A program made the position numbers and the translations under genes. 64,000 bases of DNA from Anthracocystis setariae. Taxonomy: Eukaryota; Basidiomycota; Ustilaginomycetes; Ustilaginales; Ustilaginaceae. Location: assembly GCA_928724745.1 (NCBI GenBank), contig CAKMXJ010000010.1:372001-436000 (forward strand), read 5' to 3'. This document shows positions 9,060 to 19,752 of the stretch, piece by piece (position 1 is the first letter of the stretch; every line of letters begins with the position of its first letter). The notes under the pieces are model-generated. The model saw nothing but the letters and a program-made list of their open reading frames with translations. It did not search any database and had not been told where the DNA came from.

Positions 9060-11120
9060 ATGTCGAAAGCAGCTCGGGTTCTTTACTGGTTCCGCACCGA
9101 TCTACGTCTCCACGACTCTCCCGCCCTTCAAGCCGCGCTCGACCTCAAACCATCCGCATTGTTTCCAGTGTGGTGTTGGGACCCGAATTATGTGTACAAA
9201 CATCGTGTCGGCATCAATCGTTTCCGCTTCCTCCTTGAATCCATGTCGGCCCTCTCGTCCAACATCACCTCCACCCAGGCCAATTCTCAGCTCCTCGTAG
9301 TCCGTGGCGAACCCACCGAACTCCTTCCGGAGCTATGGAAGAGGTGGAGCATCACCCACCTCGTGATCGAGAAGGACCCAAGTGCGTATGGGCGCAGGAG
9401 AGATGCATTGATCCTGGAGGCGGCCAAAAAGAACAAAGTGGAGGTGGTTGCAGTGCAGGGCCATCATTTGTATGATGTGGAAGAAGTGGTGCAGAGGAAC
9501 AAGGGGAAGCCGACGATGAGCATGAGCACACTGCAAAAGATCGTGACGGGTATGGGCGCTGTTCCAAAGCCCATCGATGCGCCCAAGGACCTCCCTCTGC
9601 CATCACTCAAAGACGGAAAGGGGAAGAAGCTCGACGATTTGCTCAAGGAGCTAGCAAAGTCTCTCGAAGGTCTGCCACATTACAGTGGCAAGGGCAGAGA
9701 AGGACCCGAAGCGGTCGACCTCAACTCCATCGAGCTTGGCGGTCAACGTGATGACAAAGTTACGTGCTACGACACCGTCCATGGCGGAGCTTCACACCTC
9801 TTTTCCATTCCCACGCTCGAGTCGCTCGGTATGGACGCGAGCAAAGTCCGCAACACAATTCAAGGCGGCGAACCGCTCGCACTCAAGAAGCTCGCCATCG
9901 TCTGCAAGGATCCTGGCTACGTAGCCACTTTTGCCAAACCTAAAACTTCTCCCGGTCAATCCGCCGAAGATCCCTCTACCACCTTGCTTTCGCCGTATCT
10001 GAAGTTCGGGTGTCTAAGCGTGCGAAAGTTCTGGTGGGATGTTGAAGATGCCAAGAAGAAGTACAAAGGTGGTTCGGCCACCGGGCCTCCGGAGAATCTC
10101 AACGGTCAGCTGCTGTTCCGAGACATGTACGCCTGCGCCGAGCACGCAATTGGCGACGCCTTCCAGCGCGTTCACGGCAACGAATACTGTCGCTACATGG
10201 ACTGGTATCTCCCCACTCACTATGACAAGAACGGGGAGCCTATCCTTCCTCGTCCCGCCGGCGATCCCGTCTCCGAGGCTCGCCTGTCTGCCTACAAACT
10301 TGGCCAAACAGGCTTTCCTTGGATCGACGCACTGATGCGGCAGCTCAGACTCGAAGGCTGGATGCACCACCTGGGGCGCCACTCTGTCGCTGCTTTTTTG
10401 ACGCGCGGCCAATGCTGGATCTCGTGGGAGCGTGGCGCTGAGATCTTTGACGAGTATCTCATCGACTGGGATCCCTGCTCCAACCCTGGAAACTGGATGT
10501 GGCTCTCCTGCTCAGCCTTTTTCTCCCAGTACTTCCGTCTCTACGGCCTCACCACCTTTCCAGCCAAGTACGACAAGACAGGGGCTCTTGTTCGAAAGTA
10601 TTGTCCCGAACTGGCGAAATTTCCCGACAAATACATTTACGAGCCCTTCAATGCCCCAATGGAGGTACAGAAGAAGGCAGGATGCATCATCGGAAAGGAC
10701 TACCCATGGCCGATGCTGGACGAGAAGGAGACCAAGGGAGAGAACATGCAGAGGATGAAAGTTTGCTATCAGGAGAACCTGCATGGGACGGATAAGGCGG
10801 TGATGGATGGAAGTGCAGAGGGCATTCTGAGGAAGAAGCATGGATTCAAGGAGCCGAAGGAGTTCGGCTGGGAGAACAGGCCGGGAAAGAAGATTCCCGC
10901 TTGGGCTCAGGCGCCGAAGGGAGAGGAACACACCACGAAGGGAGCCCCGGAAGGTGGCAACACTAAGGGTAGTGCGAAGAAAGAGGAAGACGGAGACGGA
11001 GACGATTCAGATGATCATGTCTACGAACAGCATGATGAGCAGAGACAGGAGCGTGGAAAGAAGCGTAAAGGCGCCAAGGAGGAAGTTCACGATTCAAAGG
11101 ACAAGAAGAAGAAGAAATGA
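9060..11120 (+). CDS. (6-4) photolyase / animal-type cryptochrome
   Basis: A 686-residue photolyase/cryptochrome-family protein. The N-terminal alpha/beta domain opens with LYWFRTDLRLHDSPALQAAL and continues with INRFRFLLESM and RRDALILEAAKK. The C-terminal FAD domain contains EGWMHHLGRHSVAAFLTRG (about 432-450), carrying the HxxxxH-type pair that (6-4) photolyases use, then SWERGAEIFDEYLIDWDP and GNWMWLSCSAFFSQYF. Wording follows the (6-4) photolyase/animal cryptochrome branch rather than CPD photolyase or CRY-DASH. The expected role is FAD-dependent blue-light repair of (6-4) photoproducts in the nucleus, or light signalling. A Lys/Glu-rich tail of about 100 residues ends in basic runs suitable as nuclear localisation signals. 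A poorly conserved insertion lies around residues 180-260. The start is the first ATG. Confidence 0.87.
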   Translation: MSKAARVLYWFRTDLRLHDSPALQAALDLKPSALFPVWCWDPNYVYKHRVGINRFRFLLESMSALSSNITSTQANSQLLVVRGEPTELLPELWKRWSITHLVIEKDPSAYGRRRDALILEAAKKNKVEVVAVQGHHLYDVEEVVQRNKGKPTMSMSTLQKIVTGMGAVPKPIDAPKDLPLPSLKDGKGKKLDDLLKELAKSLEGLPHYSGKGREGPEAVDLNSIELGGQRDDKVTCYDTVHGGASHLFSIPTLESLGMDASKVRNTIQGGEPLALKKLAIVCKDPGYVATFAKPKTSPGQSAEDPSTTLLSPYLKFGCLSVRKFWWDVEDAKKKYKGGSATGPPENLNGQLLFRDMYACAEHAIGDAFQRVHGNEYCRYMDWYLPTHYDKNGEPILPRPAGDPVSEARLSAYKLGQTGFPWIDALMRQLRLEGWMHHLGRHSVAAFLTRGQCWISWERGAEIFDEYLIDWDPCSNPGNWMWLSCSAFFSQYFRLYGLTTFPAKYDKTGALVRKYCPELAKFPDKYIYEPFNAPMEVQKKAGCIIGKDYPWPMLDEKETKGENMQRMKVCYQENLHGTDKAVMDGSAEGILRKKHGFKEPKEFGWENRPGKKIPAWAQAPKGEEHTTKGAPEGGNTKGSAKKEEDGDGDDSDDHVYEQHDEQRQERGKKRKGAKEEVHDSKDKKKKK

Positions 11121-11531
11121 ACGCTAGAAGCTGTCAAAGATTAGATTGATCGATTCGTAGAACCACTTTCAATAGCGACGATTGATGTCGCAAGATAGGC
11201 GTGATGAGGGGAAAGGGGTTGAACTGTGACGCCCGTATCTGTGCAGACCACTCTGAGAGCTGGCTGTGGTCGCTCAATCGTAGGCGCCTGGATGGGATTG
11301 GTTCGTAAACCATGGTTGAGTTTGATCTAGGTCGAGGATATGACGAACGTCTTGTGCAGCCCATTCGACACCTTCCAAAGCTGTGGGAGGTAGAAGCAGC
11401 GATAGAGATGCTGAAAGAGCTGAGATGCACAGAACCCCTATGGACCATCAGTGGGAGTCTTTTTTCTGAAACCGATTTCAGCCAAGCACGAAGCTACACA
11501 GTCGACGCGATATACTATGGTATTGCTATAG
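11121..11531. other. intergenic between convergent genes
   Basis: 3' flanks of the photolyase and TRAPPC2L genes; nothing recognised. Confidence 0.5.
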
Positions 11532-12240
11532 CTAGCGACCGGCTGCTACCGCCGTTTGTTTACTTGCGCTGGCTGCTGCTGCTGTCTTGCTGCCACCGAA
11601 AATTATTCTGTCGATCCTAGCATCAAATGCTGCACTCCTGATTGACCTGCAATTGATTGGTAGGCTCGATGCTTGCCTCTGCTCCAGTTCGAGCTGCGTT
11701 CTCTTCGACTCTTCCTTCTTGTCCTCGGCTTCTGCTTTGGCGTAGGACGTAGGCGCGAGGCTATGAAATGGGTTCGCCGAGTAATTCAAGTAGCTCGTGT
11801 ACACTGCCCTGAACAGCGCCAGCATGTCAATGTCTCGGACTGAATGATCCGTTAGCGACAGCATGAGAAGGAAACGTAGTCGGGTGCATGTCTGGAAGCC
11901 GTAAATAGCGAGATCTTCGAGCGTGTAGAGGAGGCCAAGGTATTGTTCAGAATTGGAGCGCGATGAGGAGCCTGCCGCAGCATTGAGACCGCTTCGCTCA
12001 TCCATAACATCCAAAGCAGTATGCGCAAAGTAGTGGTACCGAAGGTCGGCAGCAGTCGAATCTTGGGCCGACTTGCCGAATTGGCGGACGTAGATGGGAC
12101 CACTCCTGGGAGAGATGATCGCCAGCGCTTGCTGTTCAAGTTGCACATGTCGAGAGACTCTTTCTTCGTTGTGAGCATGTCCTTCTATTGCGATTTGGAA
12201 GGAGTAGCTTACTCACTATTCTCAGTGCTGTTGCCGACAT
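11532..12240 (-). CDS. TRAPP complex subunit, TRAPPC2L/Tca17-like, one intron
   Basis: Exon 1 is 12217-12240 (8 codons from the ATG at 12240) and exon 2 is 11532-12131. The 85-bp intron 12132-12216 starts GTGAGTAAGC and ends TTGAACAG, and the frame is preserved, giving 207 residues. The longin-type core matches the TRAPPC2L pattern: ALAIISPRSGPIYVRQ, DLRYHYFAHTALDVMDE, EQYLGLLYTLEDLAIYGFQ, a conserved RDID segment and NPF, with AFDARIDRII matching the family C-terminal helix. TRAPP tethers vesicles and acts as a Rab (Ypt1/Ypt31) exchange factor at the Golgi. A charged insertion (Lys/Glu/Gln-rich, about residues 145-175) and an Ala-rich tail lengthen it beyond the usual ~140 residues. The outer retrotransposon sits about 120 bp upstream of the start codon, in the promoter region. 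Confidence 0.83.
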
Positions 12241-12354
12241 TTTGAGTTGTGATAGGTGAATATGTCGTGTCGCTAAATCAAACGTCGGTGTCGATGCGCT
12301 TCAAAGAGTGAACATTCTTCGGAAGTCGGAGTAGCGGGCGGGCGGGCGTGTGCA

Positions 12355-12359
12355 GGCTC
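12355..12359. repeat. target-site duplication, outer copia element (left)
   Basis: GGCTC here and at 27759-27763 directly abut the two 239-bp LTRs. A 5-bp duplication is typical of Ty1/copia integration. Confidence 0.9.
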
Positions 12360-12598
12360 TGTTAAGAATTGTCTCGAGTCAAAGAATAAAATCCCACAAA
12401 ATATGTTAGTTCACGATAGTTTCCCCGATCCACATTTTCGATATGCGATATGCGACATGCGATATGCACCAGCGACTTCACTACAATATGCGGTATGCTA
12501 CAGCACAGACGTCGCAACCTCAATTTTGTATATAAGTTGGTCAGATTCACGTATTTTAGCAGCCGAAATTTTAGTTAGTTTCTCATTTATTTTTCACA
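12360..12598 (+). repeat. 5' LTR of outer copia element
   Basis: 239 bp, TG...CA. The U3 part contains a tandem of the heptamer-like unit GATATGC/GACATGC (about 12420-12447) and a TATATAAG box at about 12529-12536, so transcription should start some 30 bp later. The sequence matches 27520-27758 base for base in my reading. Confidence 0.93.
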
Positions 12599-12614
12599 GG
12601 TTATGAGCCCAAGC
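12599..12614 (+). other. primer-binding site, half-tRNA (iMet anticodon arm) type
   Basis: GGTTATGAGCCC follows the LTR without a gap. It is complementary to the anticodon stem-loop GGGCTCATAACC of eukaryotic initiator tRNA-Met, the arrangement known for Drosophila copia and yeast Ty5. The ATG inside it opens only an 11-codon frame; the gag start is downstream at 12695. Confidence 0.8.
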
Positions 12615-12694
12615 TACTCCTCTGCAAAAGCTAAGTAAAAGAAAGAGATACGACATCAGACCAACAAACATTAACCAAGTAACAAGATAACACA

Positions 12695-15080
12695 ATGGAA
12701 AAAGAGAGTGGACTCCTCGGCATTCCCAAGCTCAAGTCGTTGGACGACTACTTCGCTTGGAAGGAAGACTTCACTGCAGTAATGATGTCGAAAGGTAAAG
12801 TGTACATGTGCATCACGCAGAGTATGGATAAACTAAGTAAGAATTCCGCTAAATCGAAGGAAGAATGGGACGAAGCAGCCATGAAGGCAAAAGGTATGAT
12901 ACTATACGCAATTGGTCAGGACTACAGACACCTGGTGAAGTCACTAGACTCCGCACACGAAATGTGGGAGCGACTTCGCGAACATTTTGAAGAAAGGCTG
13001 AGCCTAAGGCTCGTAATACTAAGAAGTCAGTTAAACACAATCAAGCAAGAAGACAAGGAAAGTGTCGATTCATTCGCATCAAGAATCGCCAAAATATGCG
13101 AACAATTAGACCTAGTCGGAGACAAGATGGACATCGAACGGCGCATGCTAGCGCTACTAACCGGACTTCGCCCAGAATACAACCAATGGAAAGCAATGAT
13201 ACAACACGAAAACGACACATACAAGAAATTCATGAAAAGAGAATTTCAATTTCAGGACGAAAATGGAAAATTACACAAGGTCACTCAAACAATTGACGAA
13301 GTCAACGAGTTGGAAAGGTACAACGACGCTCTGAGGTCGCTCAGAGCACGAGAAGAAGAACTACTTCGAGAACAAGCGACGCGCTCAAACACCAGGTCGG
13401 AAATGGCGATGTCAGTGGGACCCCAACAAGTAGGCCCACGACAACACAACAACTACGCCGTTCGTACATGCTACAAATGTGGAAAACCAGGCCACATCCA
13501 GGCAGTGTGTGGACTCAGATGCACAAAGTGTGGGCGTCTAGGACATCACACTGAACACTGCAGGAAAGGTGCTATGATGTCGAAACAGAGACCCGGGACC
13601 AAGACCACGGAATCAGCTCACGTGGCTTCCACACAATTCGGCGAAGAAAACAATCAAGAAACGGACGTGTTGAACACTGCAGACCCTGCAGCCGCATACA
13701 ATCTCCACTTCGCAAGTACAGCTCAAGTGATTGCCGATGACATCGGTAATCACAAATCCCTCCTCGCTGACCGAAGTCACATCAGAGATGAAGGATGGGT
13801 CCTCGATTCAGGGGCATCGTCACACATGACGAACAAGAAGGAGTTCTTCCACACGTTGACGAGGAAAGGAGAAAATTTACGAATTAGGACGGCGACAGGC
13901 CAGGAAGTTAAGGTCGAAGGAACGGGAAAAGTGGAATTCGTACCAACCATAGACGGCAGACAGGGTGACGTCGTAACACTTGATGAAGTGCTCTACGCTC
14001 CAGAACTGTCGGCAAACTTGATTTCGCTTGCAAACCTAATCAAATCAACAAAGATTAACTTCGACACAGGACGAAAGGATATAGCTGCCGAAATCAGCTC
14101 AAATGGAAAGAAAATACTACAATGTAGATACGAAGGAAACATGATGGTGTTGCAAGGACACACTATCAAACGCGAAGTCGCCAACCTCACAAATATCAAA
14201 GACACGGACATCGAAGCCTGGCACAGGCGGCTTGGTCACGCCAACACAAAATCAATTAAAGAAGCGATCGAGACAGGGACCGGCAGAAGAATCCCAAACA
14301 AGACTGCCATAAGAATCCAGTGCGACGTATGCGAGGTGGGAAAACACACGCGAAGTCCATTTGACAGATCAAACTCGAAGTCAACCAGACCCTTGGAGAT
14401 GGTTCACTCCGACGTCATGGGTCCATACGAAGAAGACCTAAAAGGTAACAAATATGTCCTCACCTTCGTTGACGACTACTCAAGGCATGTCACTGTCATA
14501 CCAATGAAGTGGAAGGACCAAGTCACCCTGTTCTTCCAAGTCTACCACAAATACATGACTACGATGACGGGGCAAAAGGTAGCATTCCTTCGCAGTGACA
14601 ACGGAGGGGAGTACATCAACGATAGGATGTCGGAATTTCTAACCGAAAATGGTATACAGCATAGGCGTACAGCGCCATACACGCCACAGCAAAACGGTGT
14701 CGCTGAAAGGATGAATCGAACCATTATGGACATGGTCCGATGCATGCTCTATGAGTCAGGATTACCCACGCGATTTTGGACTCATGCGGCAATGCATGCA
14801 GGACACATTCGAAATCGCATACCCAACGATTGGACTGGCGCTGCGACAACACCACAAGAAATGTTCCTTGGAGATAAGGCTCAAAAGGATATCGAAACGA
14901 TTCGACCATTCGGATGCACAGCCTATGTACACATCCAGAGGGCCGAACAAGGACCAGGTTCAAAACTCCAACCAAGGAGCAGAAAAATGATACACCTAGG
15001 CTCAAGCAAGGAACACAAAGCGTATGACGTTATCGACTTCAACCTAGTCGACGTAAAAGTAAGCAGGGACGTCACCTTCG
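12695..15080 (+). pseudogene. outer copia gag-pol, 5' part (gag, protease, integrase)
   Basis: First part of the polyprotein, interrupted at codon 796 by the 1,113-bp insert. Visible in order: a copia-type Gag (UBN2-like, about 1-230), two CCHC zinc knuckles (CYKCGKPGHIQAVC and CTKCGRLGHHTEHC), the aspartic protease site VLDSGASSHM, the GAG-pre-integrase H...H...C..C zinc site (HRRLGHANTK to CDVCEVGKH), and the integrase core with HSDVMGPY, FVDDYSRH and RSDNGGEY. Beyond 15080 the open frame continues into the inserted element until a stop near 15253, but that tail is not part of the protein. The ATG at 12695 begins an A-rich-leader polyprotein; codon use is clearly more A-rich than in host genes. 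Confidence 0.9.
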
Positions 15081-16198
15081 TGTCAGCGGTCGGGCGCCTG
15101 GTAAATAGGCCGATCTTGTTTCGAGAACGGTGCGGTCCTGAGGGGTTGGGCCGCCGAGTTTGGGATACGCGCCTGGGCAACTGGGTAGTACGAGGTGGGT
15201 TGCGCAGATACGTCGGCGGTCCGATGAGGACGACTGGGCCGCACTCGACTTGACGGCGGTGGAGAGTGGGCTTCTCGACCGCGTTCGACCTATTACCGAC
15301 TGACGCTGTTGGCGCTCCGTTCAGCGGCAGCACGGCGTACTCGGTATTACGGCGTGATAGCCTAGTGTCTCGCGAGCGCTCTTGACAAGACAGAAGGCGT
15401 GTTGATTGGTTAGGTGGTCACTGGACGTGATCACCAAGCTGTTAGAGAGACGGCTAAGAGCCTGCCGTCTCGGTGTCAGCGTGTAAGCAGCGTTTACGCG
15501 CTGCGGTGTCGGTACACGTACCGACGAGGACTAGCTGTTCTCCGACTTGAACGGAGGCACGCGAGGAAGCTGCAATGCTACTGTATTGCAACTTACTAAA
15601 CTAGTTACTGGAATGATCGTGAAGACGTCGTTAAGAATAGATACTGAGCTGAAGACTGTGTTTGTAAGAAGTAGAGTGGATGAGGAGCTCATCCACTACG
15701 AGCCAGATGAGGAGGCCTTAAGTATGACAGCTCCAAGCCCCTATGGCAAGGCCGTTCCAGCGCTAGCCTATTGTCTAGCTGCACGGCCTGCGTGTGCGCA
15801 TGTACTGACCGTGGTACAAGTATCTGCTCACCTCCAAGCCTCTGAGAGCGCTTGAGATGGTGTCCCTCGACTACTGATCGCCTCGAGATGACGTTGTCGC
15901 GATCCGGCGTCTCTGCGCTGTCGAACGGCCGCAATCCGATCGCTATGGACGAAAACGGCTGAAAGAGACTCATTGAGCCGCATTCACTCCGAGGGCGGCC
16001 GAAAAGCGTGTTTTCCACCGCTTCAACTTTGTCGCCCGTGAGTAGCGCCACTGCTAAACTCGGCGCACTGCTGGCCACGTGCCTCCCCTCGCCCGAATGC
16101 GAGGGCGGTTGACCGTAGCCCTCTTAACCGCGCTGGAACCGAAGGCGGTCGGGAAACCAGTTTTCCGCCGCCTCGGCATCGCTGCCTGTGACACTTCG
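15076..16198. mobile_element. 1,113-bp TG...CA insertion in pol (solo LTR or non-autonomous element)
   Basis: The insert proper is 15081-16193, flanked by CTTCG duplications at 15076-15080 and 16194-16198. It begins TGTCAGCGG and ends CTGTGACA, with TGTCA/TGACA inverted termini. Removing it plus one CTTCG makes the two gag-pol frames continuous. It has no credible coding capacity, and is GC-rich with repeated GCGGTCG-like words, unlike the A-rich copia sequence around it. The 5-bp TSD and TG...CA ends fit a solo LTR (perhaps gypsy-type) or a terminal-repeat retroelement in miniature; which one cannot be decided here. Confidence 0.85.
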
Positions 16199-17955
16199 TT
16201 GAAAGTGAGTTTCCCGCCAAGAAAAACCATACATTCCGGCCAAACCAAGTAAACGTGGACGAAAACCCACAAGTAAGCAATGAATCGATCATAACGAACG
16301 AAGTCACAGACCCAGAAAACGAAGGAGAAGTGGAAATTCAAGAAGTGGACGGAGTGGACGAAGTCATATATGCAAATTTGACGACACAGATCGACTTCGA
16401 CCAGATGCCAAGGAAGAGTCTTGACCCAATTAGCCTCGAAGACGCACAATCAAGGACGGACTGGCCAAGATGGAAAGAAGCAATGGATAAGGAACTAGCC
16501 AGCCACAAGGAAAACGAGACCTGGGAAGTCTGTGCCAAACCAGCTAACGATGGCCACGTTGTCGACTGCAAGTGGGTTTACAAGCTCAAGCTGAACCCGG
16601 ATGGATCTCTTGACAAGTATAAGGCAAGGCTTGTTGCCAGGGGATTCACACAACGGGAAGGAATCGATTACGAGGAAACATTTGCCCCAGTACTCAAGTT
16701 CTCGACGTTAAGAATCCTAATTGCACTGACAACCTCACTGGACCTGAAAATGGAACAGATGGACGTTGTCACAGCATTCCTAAATGGGATTATTACCGAA
16801 GACATTTACATGAAACCGCCGCCAGGATACTGGAACGGCAAGACATTAAAGCTAAAGAAGGCACTCTACGGCCTTAAGCAAGCAGGAAGAAAATGGTACG
16901 AGAGGCTTGACGCGAGCCTCAGGGAAATGGGATTCACAAGAATTGAAAGTGACTTTGGGGTGTACAAACTGGGAACATTGTCGAAGTCACTATGCATCAT
17001 CGCGGTCTATGTTGACGACATCGTCATCGTTACGAGGTCACAAGATGACATGGACACCTACAAGAAGGAACTCACCAAGCAATTTAAGATGACTGAAGGA
17101 GGCAAGCTCAAGTATATACTCGGACTAGAAGTCACATGGGGGCTAAACGAAACCAAACTCAGTCAATCGGCATACATCAAGCGATTGGTCGGAAAATTCC
17201 TAAGGGAGGATGAAAAGGGTGCGACAACACCACTTCCGACAAAAGAAGAAAAGCCCGATGTCACCGCACTCGACGAAAACGAACACAAGAAATACAGGAT
17301 GATTGTCGGATCACTACTGTACGCGGCCACAGGCACAAGACCCGACATAAGCTACGCCACTGGGCGACTTAGTAAGGAACTTCAAAACCCCACGAAGACG
17401 TCTATGAAGTGTGCCATACATTTGCTACGTTATCTAAAATGCACGCAAAACATTGGAATCCACTTCTATAAAGGAAGTGCGACACCAGACGTGCTGGAAG
17501 GCTACAGTGACGCTGACTTCGCTGGCGACACAGACGATAGGAAGTCCACAACCGGTGTAGTAACCGTTGTATACGGATCTCCGATAAACTGGCTCTCAAA
17601 GAAACAAGGATTAGTTGCCGACTCGACAACCGTAGCCGAATACATTGCCATAACCGAATCTGTCAAAGATATCATATGGACGCGTGCCCTGCTAGCGGAG
17701 CTTGGACTTCGACAATATGAATCAACTAAGATTCACTGCGATAACACTGCAGCTAGGCAACTTGCTGCAGATCCGAAATTTCATGCACGAACTAAGCATA
17801 TTGACGTGCGATTCCATTTCATTAGGGAACACGTCGGGAATGGCGATGTAAAAGTGGTACCGGTGACAACGCTACAACAAAGGGCAGACTGCCTCACAAA
17901 GTCACTCGGGCCAACGAAAATCGAGGAAGGCCGACGCATGCTCAACATGCACTAA
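16199..17955 (+). pseudogene. outer copia gag-pol, 3' part (reverse transcriptase, RNase H)
   Basis: In frame with 12695-15080 once the insert is removed, giving a polyprotein of about 1,380 codons. It starts in the integrase C-terminal linker. The reverse transcriptase shows WVYKLKLNPDGSLDKYKARLVARG, FAPVLKFSTLR, MDVVTAFLNG and the catalytic YVDDIVIV. RNase H shows GYSDADFAGDTDDRKSTTGVV, ADSTTVAEYIA and CDNTAARQLA. No stop or frameshift was seen within it, so the only damage is the insertion; a separate internal start (GTG at 16255) has no support. Confidence 0.9.
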
Positions 17956-18676
17956 AACTCAAAATAAAATTATACGGTCGGCGCCACATGTGAAGTAAAG
18001 TGGGCCAAGGGTACACTCAAGGTTCACAAAACCAAGAATAGGAGTGACGTCGTGGCAAAGGTGGGGGAACAAAGCATAATGAAGACACCGAAGTGATCCG
18101 AAATAAACTTCATTCGGATGCACCAAGGAAAAGGAACGAAAAGAAAATTAGAGATCCCGAAAGGGAAAGTTAAATTTGGTGGGACGTTCAAAATTACCGT
18201 CCCGAACCGTCACCGAACGTGACTTCGGATATCAAGTACAAGGAAAATACTACGACTTCGTCGACCGAAATCGCCGGAGGTCAAAGGGAATACGATTGAT
18301 TAGTGGTCCGATGCCTCAACCATGAAGACAAGCACGCACAAAGCGTTAAGATTGCGCAGAACGATAACGGCGCAAAGGGGATAGAGGGCACCGAAATCAG
18401 ACCGTACGGAGGTGCGCAGATATGGCGACATCGACAGGCAACTCAGCAGCCTAACTCAAGTATTCGCTACGGCTGCACAGCGAAAACGGTGCGAAATGGT
18501 AAAGACAAGATGATTTCTCAAGCAAGCGTATAGCAAAATAGGGGGAGCTACGAAGTAGGGGGAGAAAGTTATATATAGGATCGCCGACATCGACGAAGAG
18601 GAGGAAGTTCAACCATCCGACAACACTCAGACCCTCATACACACACATACACACACTCCTCTCTACACCACTCATC
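17956..18676 (+). other. outer element spacer between pol and accessory gene
   Basis: Non-coding 720 bp. It contains two purine tracts with GGGGGAG (18540-18546 and about 18559-18564) resembling the terminal polypurine tract at 27509-27519. A TATATATA run at 18570-18577 and a CA/CT-rich leader ending ACCACTCATC follow, immediately before the ATG at 18677. It looks like a private promoter and leader for the accessory gene. Confidence 0.55.
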
Positions 18677-18938
18677 ATGGCGACTATTTGCCCTACTCAC
18701 ATTCGATTCGAGAGCGACAGTAGCAGTGGTAGTGACTCTGATGGGAGCGCTACAAGTTCGGTGATCCAGAAGCGTATGATGGAGATGGTATGCGATGACG
18801 AAGAAGGAAGCGAAGAAGGAGGGTCCGACGTCGCGGACAGTGGAGAGGAGGACTCGGACGATGGTCAGGAGGGGGACAACGAGGGCGGCGAAGAAGAGGA
18901 GGAGGAAGTCGAGTTGGAGCCGGAGGCTGAGGATGGGA
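18677..18938 (+). pseudogene. outer element accessory gene, 5' part (acidic domain)
   Basis: The first 87 codons plus one base of an accessory gene located between pol and the 3' LTR, split by insertion of the second copia element. The encoded N-terminal part is extremely acidic and Ser/Gly-rich (runs of Asp/Glu from about residue 40 to the break), reminiscent of an acidic activation or histone-binding region. The remainder is at 26836-27404, and the phase is continuous across the single TSD copy. Confidence 0.75.
18934..18938. repeat. target-site duplication, inner copia element (left)
   Basis: TGGGA here and at 26831-26835 directly flank the 800-bp LTRs of the nested element. Confidence 0.92.
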
Positions 18939-19738
18939 TGTTGGAACCTAGAGTTCCGCATACCGTCTCACACTTAGAACATTTCACCCTTCGACCATAA
19001 ACCCGACGTCGGGATTTGCAATCCGCATGCGGGACTTAGTCTCCCAACGAGATTCAATTAATCACGACGCGACTTATTGCAAATCAAGGAATTCCCACAC
19101 ACACGCCCAAGACACACGGTCCAAGACAAGAGGTTCGAAACATCGTCTCAAAAACCCGCGGTCGGGTTTTATGATTCCGGATGCGTTCTCAAGCAGAGAC
19201 CACGGATTCTCCCTATACGACCAGAAGGCGCATCCCACAGCGAAAGATCGGTACAGACGACCAAGTAAGTGGGTTTACGCTATAGGTATCATAGCATTCA
19301 CCAAAGAACGTTCAGTGCGAACGCAAGGGAGCATCATCGCGAACACAACATGTATATAAACACCTCCTCGTCATGACTCGTTAGTGTCTTTGGAATACAT
19401 CGAATCTTTCCCCCATTTACTCTTACCATACCTTCTCTCCGACAACTCGTCGAGTAGTCATCAAAGTACTTATAGTATTTATCGTTCAAGCTTCCTACCT
19501 CTGCGAAGACGACGTGAGCGTACGAAACCCGACGTGGATCTTTGGAATAACAACAAAGATAACGTTCGGACATCCTAAGACTTCCGGGATTCTAACAAAC
19601 CCGCAGTTTGTCAGAACCCGACGTCGGGATTGATCACCCGACGCCTACTTCCGTAAGTCACGCTCAAAAGCCATAATTAACTACTTATTCTTGGCTTTGC
19701 CGTAAGGCCGTTATTCCTCATCTGCCATTATTTTCACA
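18939..19738 (+). repeat. 5' LTR of inner copia element
   Basis: 800 bp, TG...CA. It carries two exact copies of the CCCGACGTCGGG palindrome (19000-19013 and 19615-19628), a variant at 19153-19168, and a TATATAAA box at about 19353-19360. The short open frames inside the LTR recur in the other LTR only because the LTRs are duplicates. Confidence 0.95.
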
Positions 19739-19752
19739 GGTTATGAGCCCAA
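19739..19752 (+). other. primer-binding site overlapping the gag start codon
   Basis: GGTTATGAGCCC directly follows the LTR and is complementary to the initiator tRNA-Met anticodon arm. The ATG within it (19743) is also the first codon of the 1,435-codon gag-pol frame, so primer site and start codon coincide. Confidence 0.8.

Noticed and set aside
15081..15253. Continuation of the gag-pol open frame into the inserted element
   Set aside because: The target duplication and insert ends show that the frame after 15080 is foreign sequence read by chance.
15547..15855. Short open frames inside the 1,113-bp insert
   Set aside because: No recognisable domain, and overlapping frames exist on both strands; GC-rich composition alone explains them.
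19027..19359. 110-codon open frame repeated identically at 26119-26451
   Set aside because: Both lie inside the duplicated 800-bp LTRs, so identity only reflects LTR duplication. No domain or start context supports translation.
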